From: Kuschelorhynchus macadamiae
Lineage: Eukaryota > Arthropoda > Insecta > Coleoptera > Curculionidae
NCBI GenBank assembly: GCA_030620095.1
Contig: JAUTXW010004473.1
Span: forward strand, 124,001 to 188,000
DNA length: 64,000 nucleotides
Reading direction: 5' to 3'
Shown: piece by piece, positions 1 to 12,130 of the stretch
How positions within the stretch are numbered: position 1 is the first letter of the stretch
Layout of the letters: each line of letters starts with the position of its first letter
Notes under the pieces: model-generated
Database searches by the model: none
Seen by the model: only the letters and a program-made list of their open reading frames with translations
Told to the model about the DNA's origin: nothing
Translations under genes and position numbers: made by a program

Positions 1-1042
1 CATTCACTGGAACAAAGTGTCTTTGTTTTTGCAAGCATTTTTGAATATAAAAAGTTCTTGTCAAATCTAAATCCTGACCTTTGACGAAATTTGAAAGTTG
101 TTTAGCATTTGTTTATTAACTGTTTAACATATTTTTAAAATAGTTAAAAAACCTGTATGTTTTGACGTTTCGAAAACTAGTTTATTAAAACAAATAAAAA
201 AAGGCAAAAAAAAATTTAAACCTATAAAGTATTCCAATTTCACAAATTACACCTGACCTGACTGCGGACCTTCTCTTAAACCACTTTTCCTTATACCGCT
301 TTGAAATTACTCCAAAAACGAACATAGTTTACTATTAATATCTCAAAGTTTGGTGTGCAATTTGTATGAAAACTAAAAACATTATACATATACATACTAA
401 TAAACTTGCTTACGAATTTTTCATTAGAAACTAACTACTCTCGTAAGCTAATTAATTTTTTCGGTGAAAAATTCTATGCTTTATAAAAATATACTTTTAT
501 CTTATTTAGCATCCTTACTAGTAGAGCAAAATTAAAAAACCAAAGTTCTTTACTTTTGCTTTTACTTGGAACAGATTTGATTCAATAAACTTTAAAAAAA
601 AAACAGACCAGCCCTTTTAATATCACACTTGTAAATCATATAAAACAATGGCCAGTTTGATTTTTTTTTGTTATTTAATATTAATATTTAAGTGCTACTT
701 AAATAAAAAAAGTGGTTAATCCCATAACATCCCAAAATCCATAAATCTGTTAAAGCCATTGTTACACCTCAAATCCTCCTTTAACTTTCTATTTTTACCT
801 TTCTTTAAGTTTACTATAGACTTGAAAACGTTTATACATATGGCAGGGCACTTTAAAATTTGCCGCTTAGTGTCTCATCAGCTTTTAAAACAGGTTCTAA
901 AAAGATCTCCTCATTCAGCATGAGAAGTGCTCTCGGAAGGTTTACTCTATTTGTTCATATTTTAGTAATAATAATTTTTGAAAAAGTTTCGGCGCCGTGG
1001 TTTTTTTACTGGATCTTAACTCCAAATAATACACCACTTTAA
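1..1042. repeat. Left arm of a 17-kb-spaced inverted repeat
   Basis: Bases 1-745 and 1003-1042 match the reverse complement of 18028-18828 at high but imperfect identity. The right copy lacks the roughly 260 bp between 745 and 1003 and has a long (TA)n tract where this arm has a short TATACATA stretch. A 50-base segment near 1000-1040 is repeated in direct orientation near 1205-1250. No coding sequence is evident; the 60-codon frame at 860-1042 lies inside the repeat and is probably chance. The window edge may truncate the arm. Confidence 0.75.
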
Positions 1043-1155
1043 AGTAAAAAGAAGAGGATGATTAACGAACATCATTTATAAACGTAATATCTGAGAAATA
1101 TGAGGACCAACGGAGTAAGTAAAAACTGATAATATTGTTTCATGCAAAATGTGTC

Positions 1156-1183
1156 CTGAAGATTCAACAATTAAATTGCGAAA
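1156..1183 (+). other. CTGAAGA...GAAA motif, degenerate hammerhead-core-like
   Basis: CTGAAGA at 1156-1162 and GAAA at 1180-1183, followed by CGTCGAC, match the conserved bases of the hammerhead core (CUGANGA and GAAA). The intervening 17 bases can pair only CAA with TTG and are out of register, so activity is doubtful. A related motif at 25604-25634 keeps the same flanks. Confidence 0.25.
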
Positions 1184-1310
1184 CGTCGACAATTTAAAAA
1201 AACCTGGTTTTCTTTACTGAATCTTAACCTCAAATAATATAGCACTCTAACAAATTTTTTTGACATTATTGCATCGTATTAGATTTTTACCAAACCGACG
1301 TAAATATCGT

Positions 1311-1811
1311 TATCCTCTCAGAGCTTGACTGACTTTCTCCATTGCTTTCTCCACCCACGAACCGTCTGTTCAACACGATTGAACCTCAGTTTGATGGGGT
1401 GTCCTTTTCTCCCTGCATTGGTCCCTTGTTTGGATTTCAATTTTAAAAAGCCTAGTAAGATTAAGACGACTGTCTGAAAGAATCGCCCTCGTGAACAGAA
1501 TGGGGATCTCCTAGCGCATTATAGCGGCGATTATAATGTAGATCGTTTCTGTTGAATTTGTATACCGAGTTCCCCAGTCGTCCATCTTTTTGAAAGATGG
1601 CTTCCTTCTTGATCCATATCGGAAGCTCTGGGAAGCCCAAGAGAACTTTGAGTGCGGCGTCTGGTGTAGTCATCATTGCTCCAGCAATCCCTAAGCAGGT
1701 CAGTTTAAAGTTCAGGTAGTTTTTTGGCAATATGAAACCTTTTCCACCGCCGACCACCAGATGGCGGATCTCTAAGCGATCCTCGGTTGGATGACTGCAG
1801 AATAGAGCCAT
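1311..1811 (-). pseudogene. Non-LTR retrotransposon (R1/LOA-like) C-terminal fragment, copy 1
   Basis: The minus frame 1461-1811 (116 codons) contains LTCLGIAGAMMTTPDAAL followed by LLGFPELPIWIKKEA. This matches the conserved segment after the reverse transcriptase of R1/LOA/Jockey-group LINEs, where old copies read CLGITGAMRTTPTAALE. Toward 1311 a broken frame with a TDGS motif suggests the start of an RNase H domain. There is no RT core, so this is a dead fragment, next to a transposase fragment on the other strand. Confidence 0.75.
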
Positions 1812-1891
1812 TGAAGTGGTAGTTGCTTCATTATTTTATTGAATTTATTGTTTTTGACATTTAGTTGCCTCTAACTCTTTTTAAAGGAAAA

Positions 1892-2592
1892 ATGGCTTTA
1901 TAGACTGTCCAAGAGCGTTTAAATCTTCATGAATGTTACATAGGAAATAACAAGAGTCCAGCATTAGCCCTGCGGGAGTATCGGTTGTTGTGTCCTGGAA
2001 ACATATTTTTTCACGAATTGTTCGTGATCTTGAACGTGGAGTGGTAATCAATAAACAAAAACGGCGCCCAAAAATTGTCCTAACAGAAAAAAAGCAATTA
2101 GAAATTCTCCTGTATTTTGAAGAAAACGACGAAAATTCGCAAAGAGATGCATCTCGAGATCTACCGGGAATTAGTAAGACTAGTGTTCAAAGGACTTTAA
2201 CTGATAATAACTACCATCCGTTCAAATTTTTACAAGTTCAGGAATTATCCCAACAGGACTTTCAAATAAGGCTTTTTTATTGTTCTCTCATGATGGACCA
2301 CCATTTCAAAACTGACATTTTTAAAAATATTTTATTTACCGATGAGGCAATTTTCAATACGGCCGGCATGTTCAACCGAAATAATATTCATTACTGGTGT
2401 AACTCAAATGAACATCGTGTAAAAGAAATGAAAAAACCGGGTCGGAGAAGTGTTTATGTGTGGTGTGGTATTATCCGTGATCGAATAATAAGTCCAGTAT
2501 TTTATGACTTTGTTCTGAATGGTGAGAGGTATTTAAATTTGTTAGAGAACGGTGCTTACCAAGAAGTCCGCACCATATGGAATTATTTTTAA
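1892..2592 (+). pseudogene. Truncated DUF4817-type mariner-like transposase, copy 1
   Basis: An N-terminal HTH-like region starts at ATG 1892 but has an in-frame TAG as codon 4 and a frameshift near 1990. The open part then runs to 2592. It contains the first catalytic aspartate in LFTDEAIF, the conserved MFNRNN..HYW segment and VYVWCGII, then breaks before the second aspartate. Overall order matches the intact transposases at 14240-15324 and 50565-51641, but it is a separate, diverged family. No terminal inverted repeats were recognised. Confidence 0.8.
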
Positions 2593-4440
2593 TTAAATGA
2601 TTTATAGTGAATGTAACTAAGGTCATCGTCTCTGCTTGTCCAAAAACCAAAAATTATTTTTAAAAAATGTCACGTGACATCCGGTATATGTCAAATTTGA
2701 AATTTTTTCTGAAAAGTGCCAAAATTGAGGTTTGTGATCATTGTTTTGAAAATTAGATTTTATGTCAATGTGCAAATTTTTAGATAGAAATATCGGTGAA
2801 TTGATTAAATTATTTTTCTAAAAAAAAATCAGAACTCATCAAATGTTTCTCACACCTAACCAATGCAAAATATCTACAACAGCAAAAATGTGTCAAAAAT
2901 CTTAGAAATCAAATGTCTATATTAAATTTATTATGTTTAGATTCGATGAGCTGATAACCTTGGTGTAAAGTTTATTTAATTTCCTAAATTGAGAACACCA
3001 ACTGAAAGTATTCATTTTATTTTATAAAAACTGTAACTATTTAATTTATATCAACTGTCCAGTATTAAAAAAATCAATTATAAATATTTAAATCAAATAA
3101 CGTGTAAACATTTTATTATAATGTAGTATTCTACCTCCTGAGGAAATCTTATCATTATCGCGACAATGCGGTTTTTGACCTACAAGGTGTAAATATAAAC
3201 CTTTTTTTTATCAAAAATATATTTTGGTATTAACCCGTGATAATCTTCATATTATTGGAAATACAATTAATGGAATATTATTACAGGATAACTATAAGTT
3301 AACCTAAAGGTATGCTTAACTACCTGGGGATTGCAGAATATGTTTTCACAATACTCGGGGGTAAGCAAAATGTAATAAAACAAAAAAATGGCGAATACTC
3401 CCAAATAATTCTCGTTAAAGTTGTATTTAAGGAAATATTACGTATGCCTTGCTACAGAGAAATCACAAAAATATCCATAAATAAAGGAGAACTGATTTTA
3501 TTCTACAGTATATGAGTTATTTCGTATCTACAAGTAATTGCCAAAGAGAGTGTTTTTATTGTAAGTAGACTAATTATTAAAAAACTATCTGATTATAACC
3601 GGATAAGCTACACTGACTAAATGACTAAAAGAAAAAAACAAGATAGCAGTAGCGCAGCTTGAGACTAGATAAGGTAGACATTGTCTACAAATATAACTAA
3701 AATACCATATTTATTGTTATAATTATTTAACTTAATTGAATAATAATGGTTTTTTATCGAATTATATTACCAAAATGCTTTACATTTAAAACATAGATGT
3801 ATAATTAAAGTATCAAACAGCGCAAGAAATCAGGTTTGCGCTTCAAAAAAGGAAGGTGAAAACACAAGTGGATGATGGGCCTATGTTACATTTTTTATTT
3901 TTGCATAAACGAAGGTTTTAAGTACCTATAATTGTTTCCAGATGTATTATTTTTCCGGTTAAGACAAGTAGTGAAATGTCTGCTACTGTAGGCAACATTG
4001 TTATTTGGCTAGACGTCTCGAATTGGCGGTAAATTTTAGCTTGGCTTTTTTAGATGCGGGTGAATGGGTCGCACATGATTTCTTTAGATCTAACTTCTTT
4101 TAATTAATTATCAACTCTATAAGTATAGAACCAGGGTTATTTTGATATTTAAGTTTCGTTAGAATATATTGTAGAAAATGGATTTTGATTTTGAATGGAT
4201 ACATGTAATAATATAAATATGTTTATTAAACTATCGTATTTATTCCCTAAAATGAAAATAATAAAACAAATATTTACCATTTGTAACATAAAAAAGAACG
4301 TATGGGATTCGATCAACGACAAAAACCGATTCAAACGGGAAAATCTAAAATTTTTTTCCACGCTTCGACACTGCAAGAGAGCATATTTATAATTATAAGT
4401 AAATAAAATTTGTATATTCTATGATTATGTTATAATAATG
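2593..4440. other. Duplicated AT-rich stretch with no recognised gene
   Basis: Inside copy 1 (and its counterpart 6397-8238) I see only short frames of 60-75 codons, two of which overlap on opposite strands near 4149-4392. Codon use, length and lack of any motif suggest they are not genes. A direct match to 9510-9650 occurs near 4830-4950, so part of this is an older interspersed repeat. Confidence 0.5.
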
Positions 4441-4459
4441 TTTCATGCAAGCAAACCTG

Positions 4460-4536
4460 ACTTATTTCAGTGTTGATTACTGCAAACGAGAGCCGTCTTT
4501 CAGTCGAAGCCGGCCGCGATCAACACCGAAATAAGT
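4460..4536. ncRNA. Structured hairpin with GC-rich loop, copy 1
   Basis: Bases 4460-4477 and 4519-4536 are inverted repeats: 18 bp with one mismatch. The 41-nt loop is far more GC-rich than the surroundings and contains a smaller GCCG/CGGC pairing. It could be a precursor hairpin, a small foldback element or another structured RNA. No family was recognised, so the ncRNA label is tentative. Confidence 0.35.
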
Positions 4537-4670
4537 TAGAATTGCTTTCTTAGAAATCGATAAAAGAGCTTTATTCATAACTTCCCTGTTTATGTATCCT
4601 TTTTTTATTACAAAAAAATACGTAATAACCCAGATTAGTTCTTCGTGTAATTATTTAGAACATGTATAGG

Positions 4671-4800
4671 GTTTTCTCGTATATTTTGACACCCACACAG
4701 AGAGTTGATTTGAATTGATATAAAAATGTAAATAAATGCGTAATATTTTTGGAAATATAAAATTTTGACATGTTGTCAATTTTTTAATGGAATACCCTAT
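4671..4800. mobile_element. Possible short MITE with ATAGGGT ends
   Basis: The sequence starts ATAGGGTTTTCTCGT and ends with the inverse of ATAGGGTATTCCATT, each followed or preceded by TTTGACA. The right-hand end resembles 5057-5097 (CAGGGTATTCAATT). About 130 bp, non-coding. A second copy is at about 8469-8598. Confidence 0.35.
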
Positions 4801-5114
4801 ATATTAAATGTACATCAGATAGGTCTTTTCTTGCTAATTATAAATATATTCGATTTGATACCTTTGTCTTTAAAGATTGTATGTAATGTATTCCCATCCA
4901 CTCAAAGTGATAGAGCATTCTCCGTCTCTCTCTAACACACTGCCTCTTAAGGCAGGGTTTTTCTTAAGTTTCTTGGATGCCTTTAAAGACAAACGTATTT
5001 AACCAGGTATATTTATAATCAACAAGAAGATACCTATCTCATGGACATATAATTTACAGGGTATTCAATTAAAAAAAGTGACAACCTGTTAAAATTTACC
5101 GACGTAAATATCGT

Positions 5115-5615
5115 TATCCTCTCAGAGCTTGACTGACTTTCTCCATTGCTTTCTCCACCCACGAGCCGTCTGTTCAACACGATTGAACCTCAGTTTGATG
5201 GGGTGTCCTTTTCTCCCTGCATTGGTCCCTTGTTTGGATTTCAATTTTAAAAAGCCTAGTAAGATTAAGACGACTGTCTGAAAGAATCGCCCTCGTGAAC
5301 AGAATGGGGATCTCCTAGCGCATTATAGCGGCGATTATAATGTAGATCGTTTCTGTTGAATTTGTATACCGAGTTCCCCAGTCGTCCATCTTTTTGAAAG
5401 ATGGCTTCCTTCTTGATCCATATCGGAAGCTCTGGGAAGCCCAAGAGAACTTTGAGTGCGGCGTCTGGTGTAGTCATCATTGCTCCAGCAATCCCTAAGC
5501 AGGTCAGTTTAAAGTTCAGGTAGTTTTTTGGCAATATGAAACCTTTTCCACCGCCGACCACCAGATGGCGGATCTCTAAGCGATCCTCGGTTGGATGACT
5601 GCAGAATAGAGCCAT
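5115..5615 (-). pseudogene. Non-LTR retrotransposon C-terminal fragment, copy 2
   Basis: Second copy of the fragment at 1311-1811, with the same 116-codon open stretch at 5265-5615. It exists because of the segmental duplication, not a second insertion. Confidence 0.75.
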
Positions 5616-5695
5616 TGAAGTGGTAGTTGCTTCATTATTTTATTGAATTTATTGTTTTTGACATTTAGTTGCCTCTAACTCTTTTTAAAGGAAAA

Positions 5696-6396
5696 ATGGC
5701 TTTATAGACTGTCCAAGAGCGTTTAAATCTTCATGAATGTTACATAGGAAATAACAAGAGTCCAGCATTAGCCCTGCGGGAGTATCGGTTGTTGTATCCT
5801 GGAAACATATTTTTTCACGAATTGTTCGTGATCTTGAACGTGGAGTGGTAATCAATAAACAAAAACGGCGCCCAAAAATTGTCCTAACAGAAAAAAAGCA
5901 ATTAGAAATTCTCCTGTATTTTGAAGAAAACGACGAAAATTCGCAAAGAGATGCATCTCGAGACCTACCGGGAATTAGTAAGACTAGTGTTCAAAGGACT
6001 TTAACTGATAATAACTACCATCCGTTCAAATTTTTACAAGTTCAGGAATTATCCCAACAGGACTTTCAAATAAGGCTTTTTTATTGTTCTCTCATGATGG
6101 ACCACCATTTCAAAACTGACATTTTTAAAAATATTTTATTTACCGATGAGGCAATTTTCAATACGGCCGGCATGTTCAACCGAAATAATATTCATTACTG
6201 GTGTAACTCAAATGAACATCGTGTAAAAGAAATGAAAAAACCGGGTCGGAGAAGTGTTTATGTGTGGTGTGGTATTATCCGTGATCGAATAATAAGTCCA
6301 GTATTTTATGACTTTGTTCTGAATGGTGAGAGGTATTTAAATTTGTTAGAGAACGGTGCTTACCAAGAAGTCCGCACCATATGGAATTATTTTTAA
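5696..6396 (+). pseudogene. Truncated DUF4817-type mariner-like transposase, copy 2
   Basis: Copy of the pseudogene at 1892-2592 made by the segmental duplication. It has the same early stop and the same truncation. One upstream substitution changes the frame context, so the open stretch starts at a GTG near 5845. Confidence 0.8.
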
Positions 6397-8257
6397 TTAA
6401 ATGATTTATAGTGAATGTAACTAAGGTCATCGTCTCTGCTTGTCCAAAAACCAAAAATTATTTTTAAAAAATGTCACGTGACATCCGGTATATGTCAAAT
6501 TTGAAATTTTTTCTGAAAAGTGCCAAAATTGAGGTTTGTGATCATTGTTTTGAAAATTAGATTTTATGTCAATGTGCAAATTTTTAGATAGAAATATCGG
6601 TGAATTGTTTAAATTATTTTTCTAAAAAAAAATCAGAACTCATCAAATGTTTCTCACACCTAACCAATGCAAAATATCTACAACAGCAAAAATGTGTCAA
6701 AAATCTTAGAAATCAAATGTCTATATTAAATTTATTATGTTTAGATTCGATGAGCTGATAACCTTGGTGTAAAGTTTATTTAATTTCTTAAATTGAGAAC
6801 ACCAACTGAAAGTATTCATTTTATTTTATAAAAACTGTAACTATTTAATTTATATCAACTGTCCAGTATTAAAAAAATCAAATATAAATCAAATAACGTG
6901 TAAACATTTTATTATAATGTAGTATTCTACCTCCTGAGGAAATCTTATCATTATCGCGACAATGCGGTTTTTGACCTACAAGGTGTAAATATAAACCTTT
7001 TTTTTATCAAAAATATATTTTGGTATTAACCCGTGATAATCTTCATATTATTGGAAATACAATTAATGGAATATTATTACAGGATAACTATAAGTTAACC
7101 TAAAGGTATGCTTAACTACCTGGGGATTGCAGAATATGTTTTCTCAATACTCGGGGGTAAGCAAAATGTAATAAAACAAAAAAATGGCGAATACTCCCAA
7201 ATAATTCTCGTTAAAGTTGTATTTAAGGAAATATTACGTATGCCTTGCTACAGAGAAATCACAAAAATATCCATAAATAAAGGAGAACTGATTTTATTCT
7301 ACAGTATATGAGTTATTTCGTATCTACAAGTAATTGCCAAAGAGAGTGTTTTTATTGTAAGTAGACTAATTATTAAAAAACTATCTGATTATAACCGGAT
7401 AAGCTACACTGACTAAATGACTAAAAGAAAAAAACAAGATAGCAGTAGCGCAGCTTGAGACTAGATAAGGTAGACATTGTCTACAAATATAACTAAAATT
7501 CCATATTTATTGTTATAATTATTTAACTTAATTGAATAATAATGGTTTTTTATCGAATTATATTACCAAAATGCTTTACATTTAAAACATAGATGTATAA
7601 TTAAAGTATCAAACAGCGCAAGAAATCAGGTTTGCGCTTCAAAAAAGGAAGGTGAAAACACAAGTGGATGATGGGCCTATGTTACATTTTTTATTTTTGC
7701 ATAAACGAAGGTTTTAAGTACCTATAATTGTTTCCAGATGTATTATTTTTCCGGTTAAGACAAGTAGTGAAATGTCTGCTACTGTAGGCAAAATTGTTAT
7801 TTGGCTAGACGTCTCGAATTGGCGGTAAATTTTAGCTTGGCTTTTTTAGATGCGTGGGTGAATGGGTCGCACATGATTTCTTTAGATCTAACTTCTTTTA
7901 ATTAATTATCAACTCTATAAGTATAGAACCAGGGTTATTTTGATATTTAAGTTTCGTTAGAATATATTGTAGAAAATGGATTTTGATTTTGAATGGATAC
8001 ATGTAATAATATAAATAAGTTTATTAAACTATCGTATTTATTCCCTAAAATGAAAATAATAAAACAAATATTTACCATTTGTAACATAAAAAAGAACGTA
8101 TGGGATTCGATCAACGACAAAAACCGTTTCAAACGGGAAAATCTAAAATTTTTTTCCACGCTTCGACACTGCAAGAGAGCATATTTATAATTATAAGTAA
8201 ATAAAATTTGTATATTCTATGATTATGTTATAATAATGTTTCATGCAAGCAAACCTG

Positions 8258-8334
8258 ACTTATTTCAGTGTTGATTACTGCAAACGAGAGCCGTCTTTCA
8301 GTCGAAGCCGGCCGCGATCAACACCGAAATAAGT
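8258..8334. ncRNA. Structured hairpin with GC-rich loop, copy 2
   Basis: Identical structure to 4460-4536, carried along by the segmental duplication. The stem, the single mismatch and the loop are all kept. Confidence 0.35.
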
Positions 8335-8896
8335 TAGAATTGCTTTCTTAGAAATCGATAAAAGAGCTTTATTCATAACTTCCCTGTTTATGTATCCTTT
8401 TTTTATTACAAAAAAATACGTAATAACCCAGATTAGTTCTTCGTGTAATTATTTAGAACATGTATAGGGTTTTCTCGTATATTTTGACACCCACACAGAG
8501 AGTTGATTTGAATTGATATAAAAATGTAAATAAATGCGTAATATTTTTGGAAATATAAAATTTTGACATGTTGTCAATTTTTTAATGGAATACCCTATAT
8601 ATTAAATGTACATCAGATAGGTCTTTTCTTGCTAATTATAAATATATTCGATTTGATACCTTTGTCTTTAAAGATTGTATGTAATGTATTCCCATCCACT
8701 CAAAGTGATAGAGCATTCTCCGTCTCTCTCTAACACACTGCCTCTTAAGGCAGGGTTTTTCTTAAGTTTCTTGGATGCCTTTAAAGACAAACGTATTTAA
8801 CCAGGTATATTTATAATCAACAAGAAGATACCTATCTCATGGACATATAATTTACAGGGTATTCAATTAAAAAAAGTGACAACCTGTTAAAATTTG

Positions 8897-9950
8897 GTAT
8901 TTAAAAAAAATATTTTCGCATTTATGATAAAATATCTTGATTATTCTTATAAAATTATTATTATTCTTATTAAATAACAATGCAATTTTTGTATTTACGA
9001 CATTTCGGTAGCAATTCAAATAAACTCTCTAGTTGGGATTCAAAATATATAGGAAAACGCTGAACACATATTGTGTTACCATTCCCCTTAATATATTCAT
9101 TAGGAGGGAACTGAGGAAACTTTCGAATAAATTTTTATTGTAGATCGGTTTTGCCCAATTACTCGGAAGTTCCCTCTTAATGAATTCATCCATTTATTTA
9201 CATAAAATTTGTATATGTACAGAGTTATCCTTTCTATGTTGATATCTAGTTACAGCTTTAACTATAAGAGATGCAAAAGACTTTAAAACTATTACACTAA
9301 GTTAACCTTTTTATTTTAACATCTAGTTGCAGCTTTAACTATAGGATATGCAAAAGACTGTATATACAAAAGTTGTAGGACTTTTCTTTTATTATTTTCT
9401 AAGAACATCAAACATTTCTAAAAATTGTTAAGAAGTAGGAAAAATTACATAACCTATATTTTCTTAAAAGGGACATCCTGTATATTATTATTTCATTGAA
9501 TGAGTCTCCACTTACCTATTATAAATATATCAGATTTGATATATTTATCATTAGGACAACCGAGAAAATTGAAATAATAATTTAGAACAGAATATTCCCC
9601 TCTCTTTGTCTCTCTCTCTAACGCATTGCATTTTATGGTAGGTATTAATCATATACATTCAAAAAAATGTGTATTTCTTTTCTACTTTTTAACAATTCTT
9701 AAGAATGTTTGATATTCTTAGAAGATAACAGAATAAAAATCCTACCACTTTTGTATCTCCTTTAGTTAAGAGTCAAAATATAATAAATAAACCTGTACGT
9801 ATTACTAAATTATTATGTGAAGAACTAATCTGGATTCTATGAAACCTAATTTATGAGTAAAATTTGAAGTCGATAAGTAATTTTTTATACAAAATATTTT
9901 TAAAATTTTAAAAGCTTACATTTTGGATTTGCCCCAAAATTATGCCTGTC
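8897..9950. other. AT-rich stretch with no gene; one local direct repeat
   Basis: Nothing coding was recognised. Near 9240-9290 and 9316-9365 a segment around CAGCTTTAACTATA is repeated in direct orientation about 75 bp apart. Bases 9510-9650 match part of the duplicated unit near 4830-4950. Confidence 0.4.
9098..9180. repeat. Small interspersed repeat with AGGGAAGTTCC motif
   Basis: An AGGAGGGAACTG segment and an inverted GAAGTTCCCTCTTAATGAAT segment flank a CGGTTTTGCCCAATTAC block. Related sequences are at 25172-25235, 26838-26920, 27050-27100, 30970-31035 and 45070-45170, in both orientations. This is a low-copy local family; no coding sequence. Confidence 0.45.
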
Positions 9951-10420
9951 TATCCTTATGTTACGCTTGATTTTCGTATCACATTTGAAGTCAACTGAAT
10001 AAGTAGTTTTTTTTACTGATTTTTTAAACATTTCATCGTCGTCATTTTGTGCCGCCAAACTGGATTCCCACTAAATGTTTACCAGTTTATCATTATATCA
10101 CACTCGACTTATATGCAAGTTAATTAGATACAGTTTTTTTTATACTAATTTTTTAAACAATTTATTGGGTAGCCATTTTGTTCCGTTTTATTGAACAAAC
10201 ACCAAAGCCTTAACAGGTCCATCCCTAGTCACCCTGCAAACTTTGATGTCAATTAGATAAGTAGTTCCTTAGTTATGCCGCGCATAGACAGACCCGGAAA
10301 ACATCATTTTCGTCATCTCAGAACCCTGAAACGTAAAGAACTAAAAAAGACTCGGAGGGAGTGTTTATGGTTACAACATTTCACTCTTACGAAGGAATTA
10401 AAAATATTTTTATAGGGCAT
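9950..10420 (+). repeat. Interspersed repeat 'family C' (GCCATTTTGTTCCGCC), copy 1
   Basis: Made of loosely repeated sub-blocks reading GCCATTTTGTTCCGCC, then TTACCAGTT, then CAAAATTTGA, ending with a module that has ATGCCGC..ACAGACAGAC, then a CATCTNGGNACCCTGAAACGTAAAGA segment and an ACGAAGGAA end. Other copies are at 12290-12800, 30440-31560 (inverted at its start), 43490-43740, 46860-47080 and 61900-62470. Non-coding. Confidence 0.6.
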
Positions 10421-10958
10421 TCTTAGAATCTATAAAGTTTTTTATTTACATAGACTCATAAATACGCTATCTTGTATTCTTATTAGTCAACTACTAATAA
10501 TATACCCTTGTTATTATATTATAAGCAATCCAGTTTTTTGTGTATTTAATAATCTGTATATTTAATTTCTTTAGTCATTATTTAAAAATTTTAATTTTTC
10601 ACAATTTTTGGAATTAAAAATTAGCCTCCATCTATTAAGATCCCAAAAAAAGTATCTACTATCTGGATTTGTATATTTCGGAGCCACCCTCTATATCTTA
10701 AACTATATCATAAATATGCAGTGTTGTTACTCATAACTTCTGTATAAAACATATTTAAAACTTTTTTATTTTTATAAGAAATATAGCTTATACTACCCTT
10801 AACACTACCTTACTTCAATACACGTAATAAATTCAAACTCCCCTCAGTTCGTCTATATTAAATTACTATTAAATCTATATCTATATACTCCCGAAAATAG
10901 TATGATTCTTTTAACCCCTCACCTATTAAAATCCGTTTAGCCGTTTGGGTTTTACGAA

Positions 10959-11061
<103 letters not shown>

Positions 11062-11282
11062 GTGTTTATTACTTTACCTATACCTATTAATCTCAAAATG
11101 TATTTTGTTCGTTCCTTTTTTTATTTCTCTTTTTTTATTAGTTATTTTTTTATTTTATGTTATGGTATTTATAACATTTCTTGTTTAGTTAATTTTTTGG
11201 GGAAATTTTTGCAGGGGGCTCCCAAGAAACGAATCATTTGCGGACATACGTTTATGTTGACAAACAAAAATCTTTTTTGACT

Positions 11283-11740
11283 TTTTCGCAACTGAATAAG
11301 AATATTTAACTTTAAATTAATTGAAGCAGATATTTAATATAATTACATACCTCAACATGTAGACTAGTCTGTCTACGGAATGTTTCGATACATAATATAA
11401 ATAATATTATTTAAGCAAGCATAAGAAATTATACCATTTACCTTAAGTTAGACACATAGTAGTTGTACAAATACTAATAAATGGTATAATTTCTTATGCT
11501 TGCTTAAATAATATTATTTATATTATGTATCGAAACATTCCGTAGACAGACTAGTCTACATGTTGAGGTATGTAATTATATTAAATATCTGCTTCAATTA
11601 ATTTAAAGTTAAATATTCTTATTCAGTTGCTAGACAGACTAGTCTACATGTTGAGGTATGTAATTATATTAAATATCTGCTTCAATTAATTTAAAGTTAA
11701 ATATTCTTATTCAGTTGCGAAAAAGCCAAAAAAGATTTTT
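11283..11740. repeat. Snapback copy of the hammerhead-linked repeat
   Basis: Bases about 11284-11436 and 11480-11631 are inverted copies of each other, essentially identical over roughly 150 bp. A third, direct partial copy follows at 11632-11720. The family's 3' end is CAGTTGCGAAAAAGCC and its 5' part reads ACTACTATGTGTC. The spacer between the arms continues the family sequence up to GTATTTGTAC, exactly the bases that follow GAAA in the hammerhead-like core at 31640-31663. Related pieces are at 33190-33400, 37690-37850 and 58335-58490. Confidence 0.75.
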
Positions 11741-11939
11741 GTTTGTCAATCTAAACGCAACAAATAATCTGAACACATTTAAAAATACGTTTATGTAGCA
11801 AACTGTTATTTTTTCATGCAAAATCACCCCCTGAAGTTTGTTGCAATTATTTACTAACACACTGTATACTGTCTTTTCCAACATATAATTATAACAGTTT
11901 TTGCCTATGTCATACTTGATTTTTGAGCATAAATAAATA

Positions 11940-12130
11940 ATAAATAAAGTAAAATAAATTCGAAAGCGGAACTTCAGATAGTAATTAACACGGTCTAATC
12001 CCAAAATTCCCATGATTTTATAACTGATCAAAGCCCTGAAAGGTTTTGTTCTGTTTTTTTGGCTCCCATTGTGTTGTTCCATCTTCAATTCGTGCCACAA
12101 TTTTACCTATCTCTGTGGTCATAGCATGAA
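11940..12130 (+). repeat. Fragment of a Penelope-like/unknown repeat also present at 25630-25740
   Basis: The stretch with CAGATAGTAATT followed by ACACGGTCTAATCCCAA and ATGATTTTATAACTGATCAAAGCC matches bases just downstream of the CTGAAGA...GAAACGTC motif near 25640-25720. It appears to be the same repeat with its motif lost. The 129-codon minus frame at 11711-12100 runs through two unrelated repeats and is probably chance. Confidence 0.4.

Larger units (their letters stand above)
1294..5097. repeat. Segmental tandem duplication, copy 1 (3.8 kb)
   Basis: This unit and 5098-8896 are head-to-tail copies with an offset of 3804 bp that falls to about 3798 bp after small indels. Differences are a few scattered substitutions and short indels (for example near 3080 and 6880), so the copies are roughly 99% identical by eye and the duplication is recent. 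Each unit carries a LINE fragment, a truncated transposase and a structured hairpin. The junction at 5097/5098 joins AAAATTT to ACCGACG, with only two or three bases of overlap. A misassembled haplotype is an alternative explanation. Confidence 0.95.
5098..8896. repeat. Segmental tandem duplication, copy 2
   Basis: Second unit of the duplication starting at 1294. It ends at AAAATTT near 8896, where sequence unrelated to the unit resumes. The last 40 bases of each unit (5057-5097 and 8856-8896) resemble a transposon terminus (CAGGGTATTCAATT...), so the duplication edge lies just inside a small element end. Confidence 0.95.

Noticed and set aside
1461..1811. A duplicated host gene of 116 codons
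   Set aside because: The residues match the region after a LINE reverse transcriptase, so it is a transposon fragment.
4149..4392. Overlapping 65- and 75-codon frames on opposite strands (and their copies near 7947-8190)
   Set aside because: AT-driven, no domain, and their conservation is explained by the recent segmental duplication.
11711..12100. 129-codon minus frame as a gene
   Set aside because: It crosses two unrelated repeats that occur separately elsewhere.
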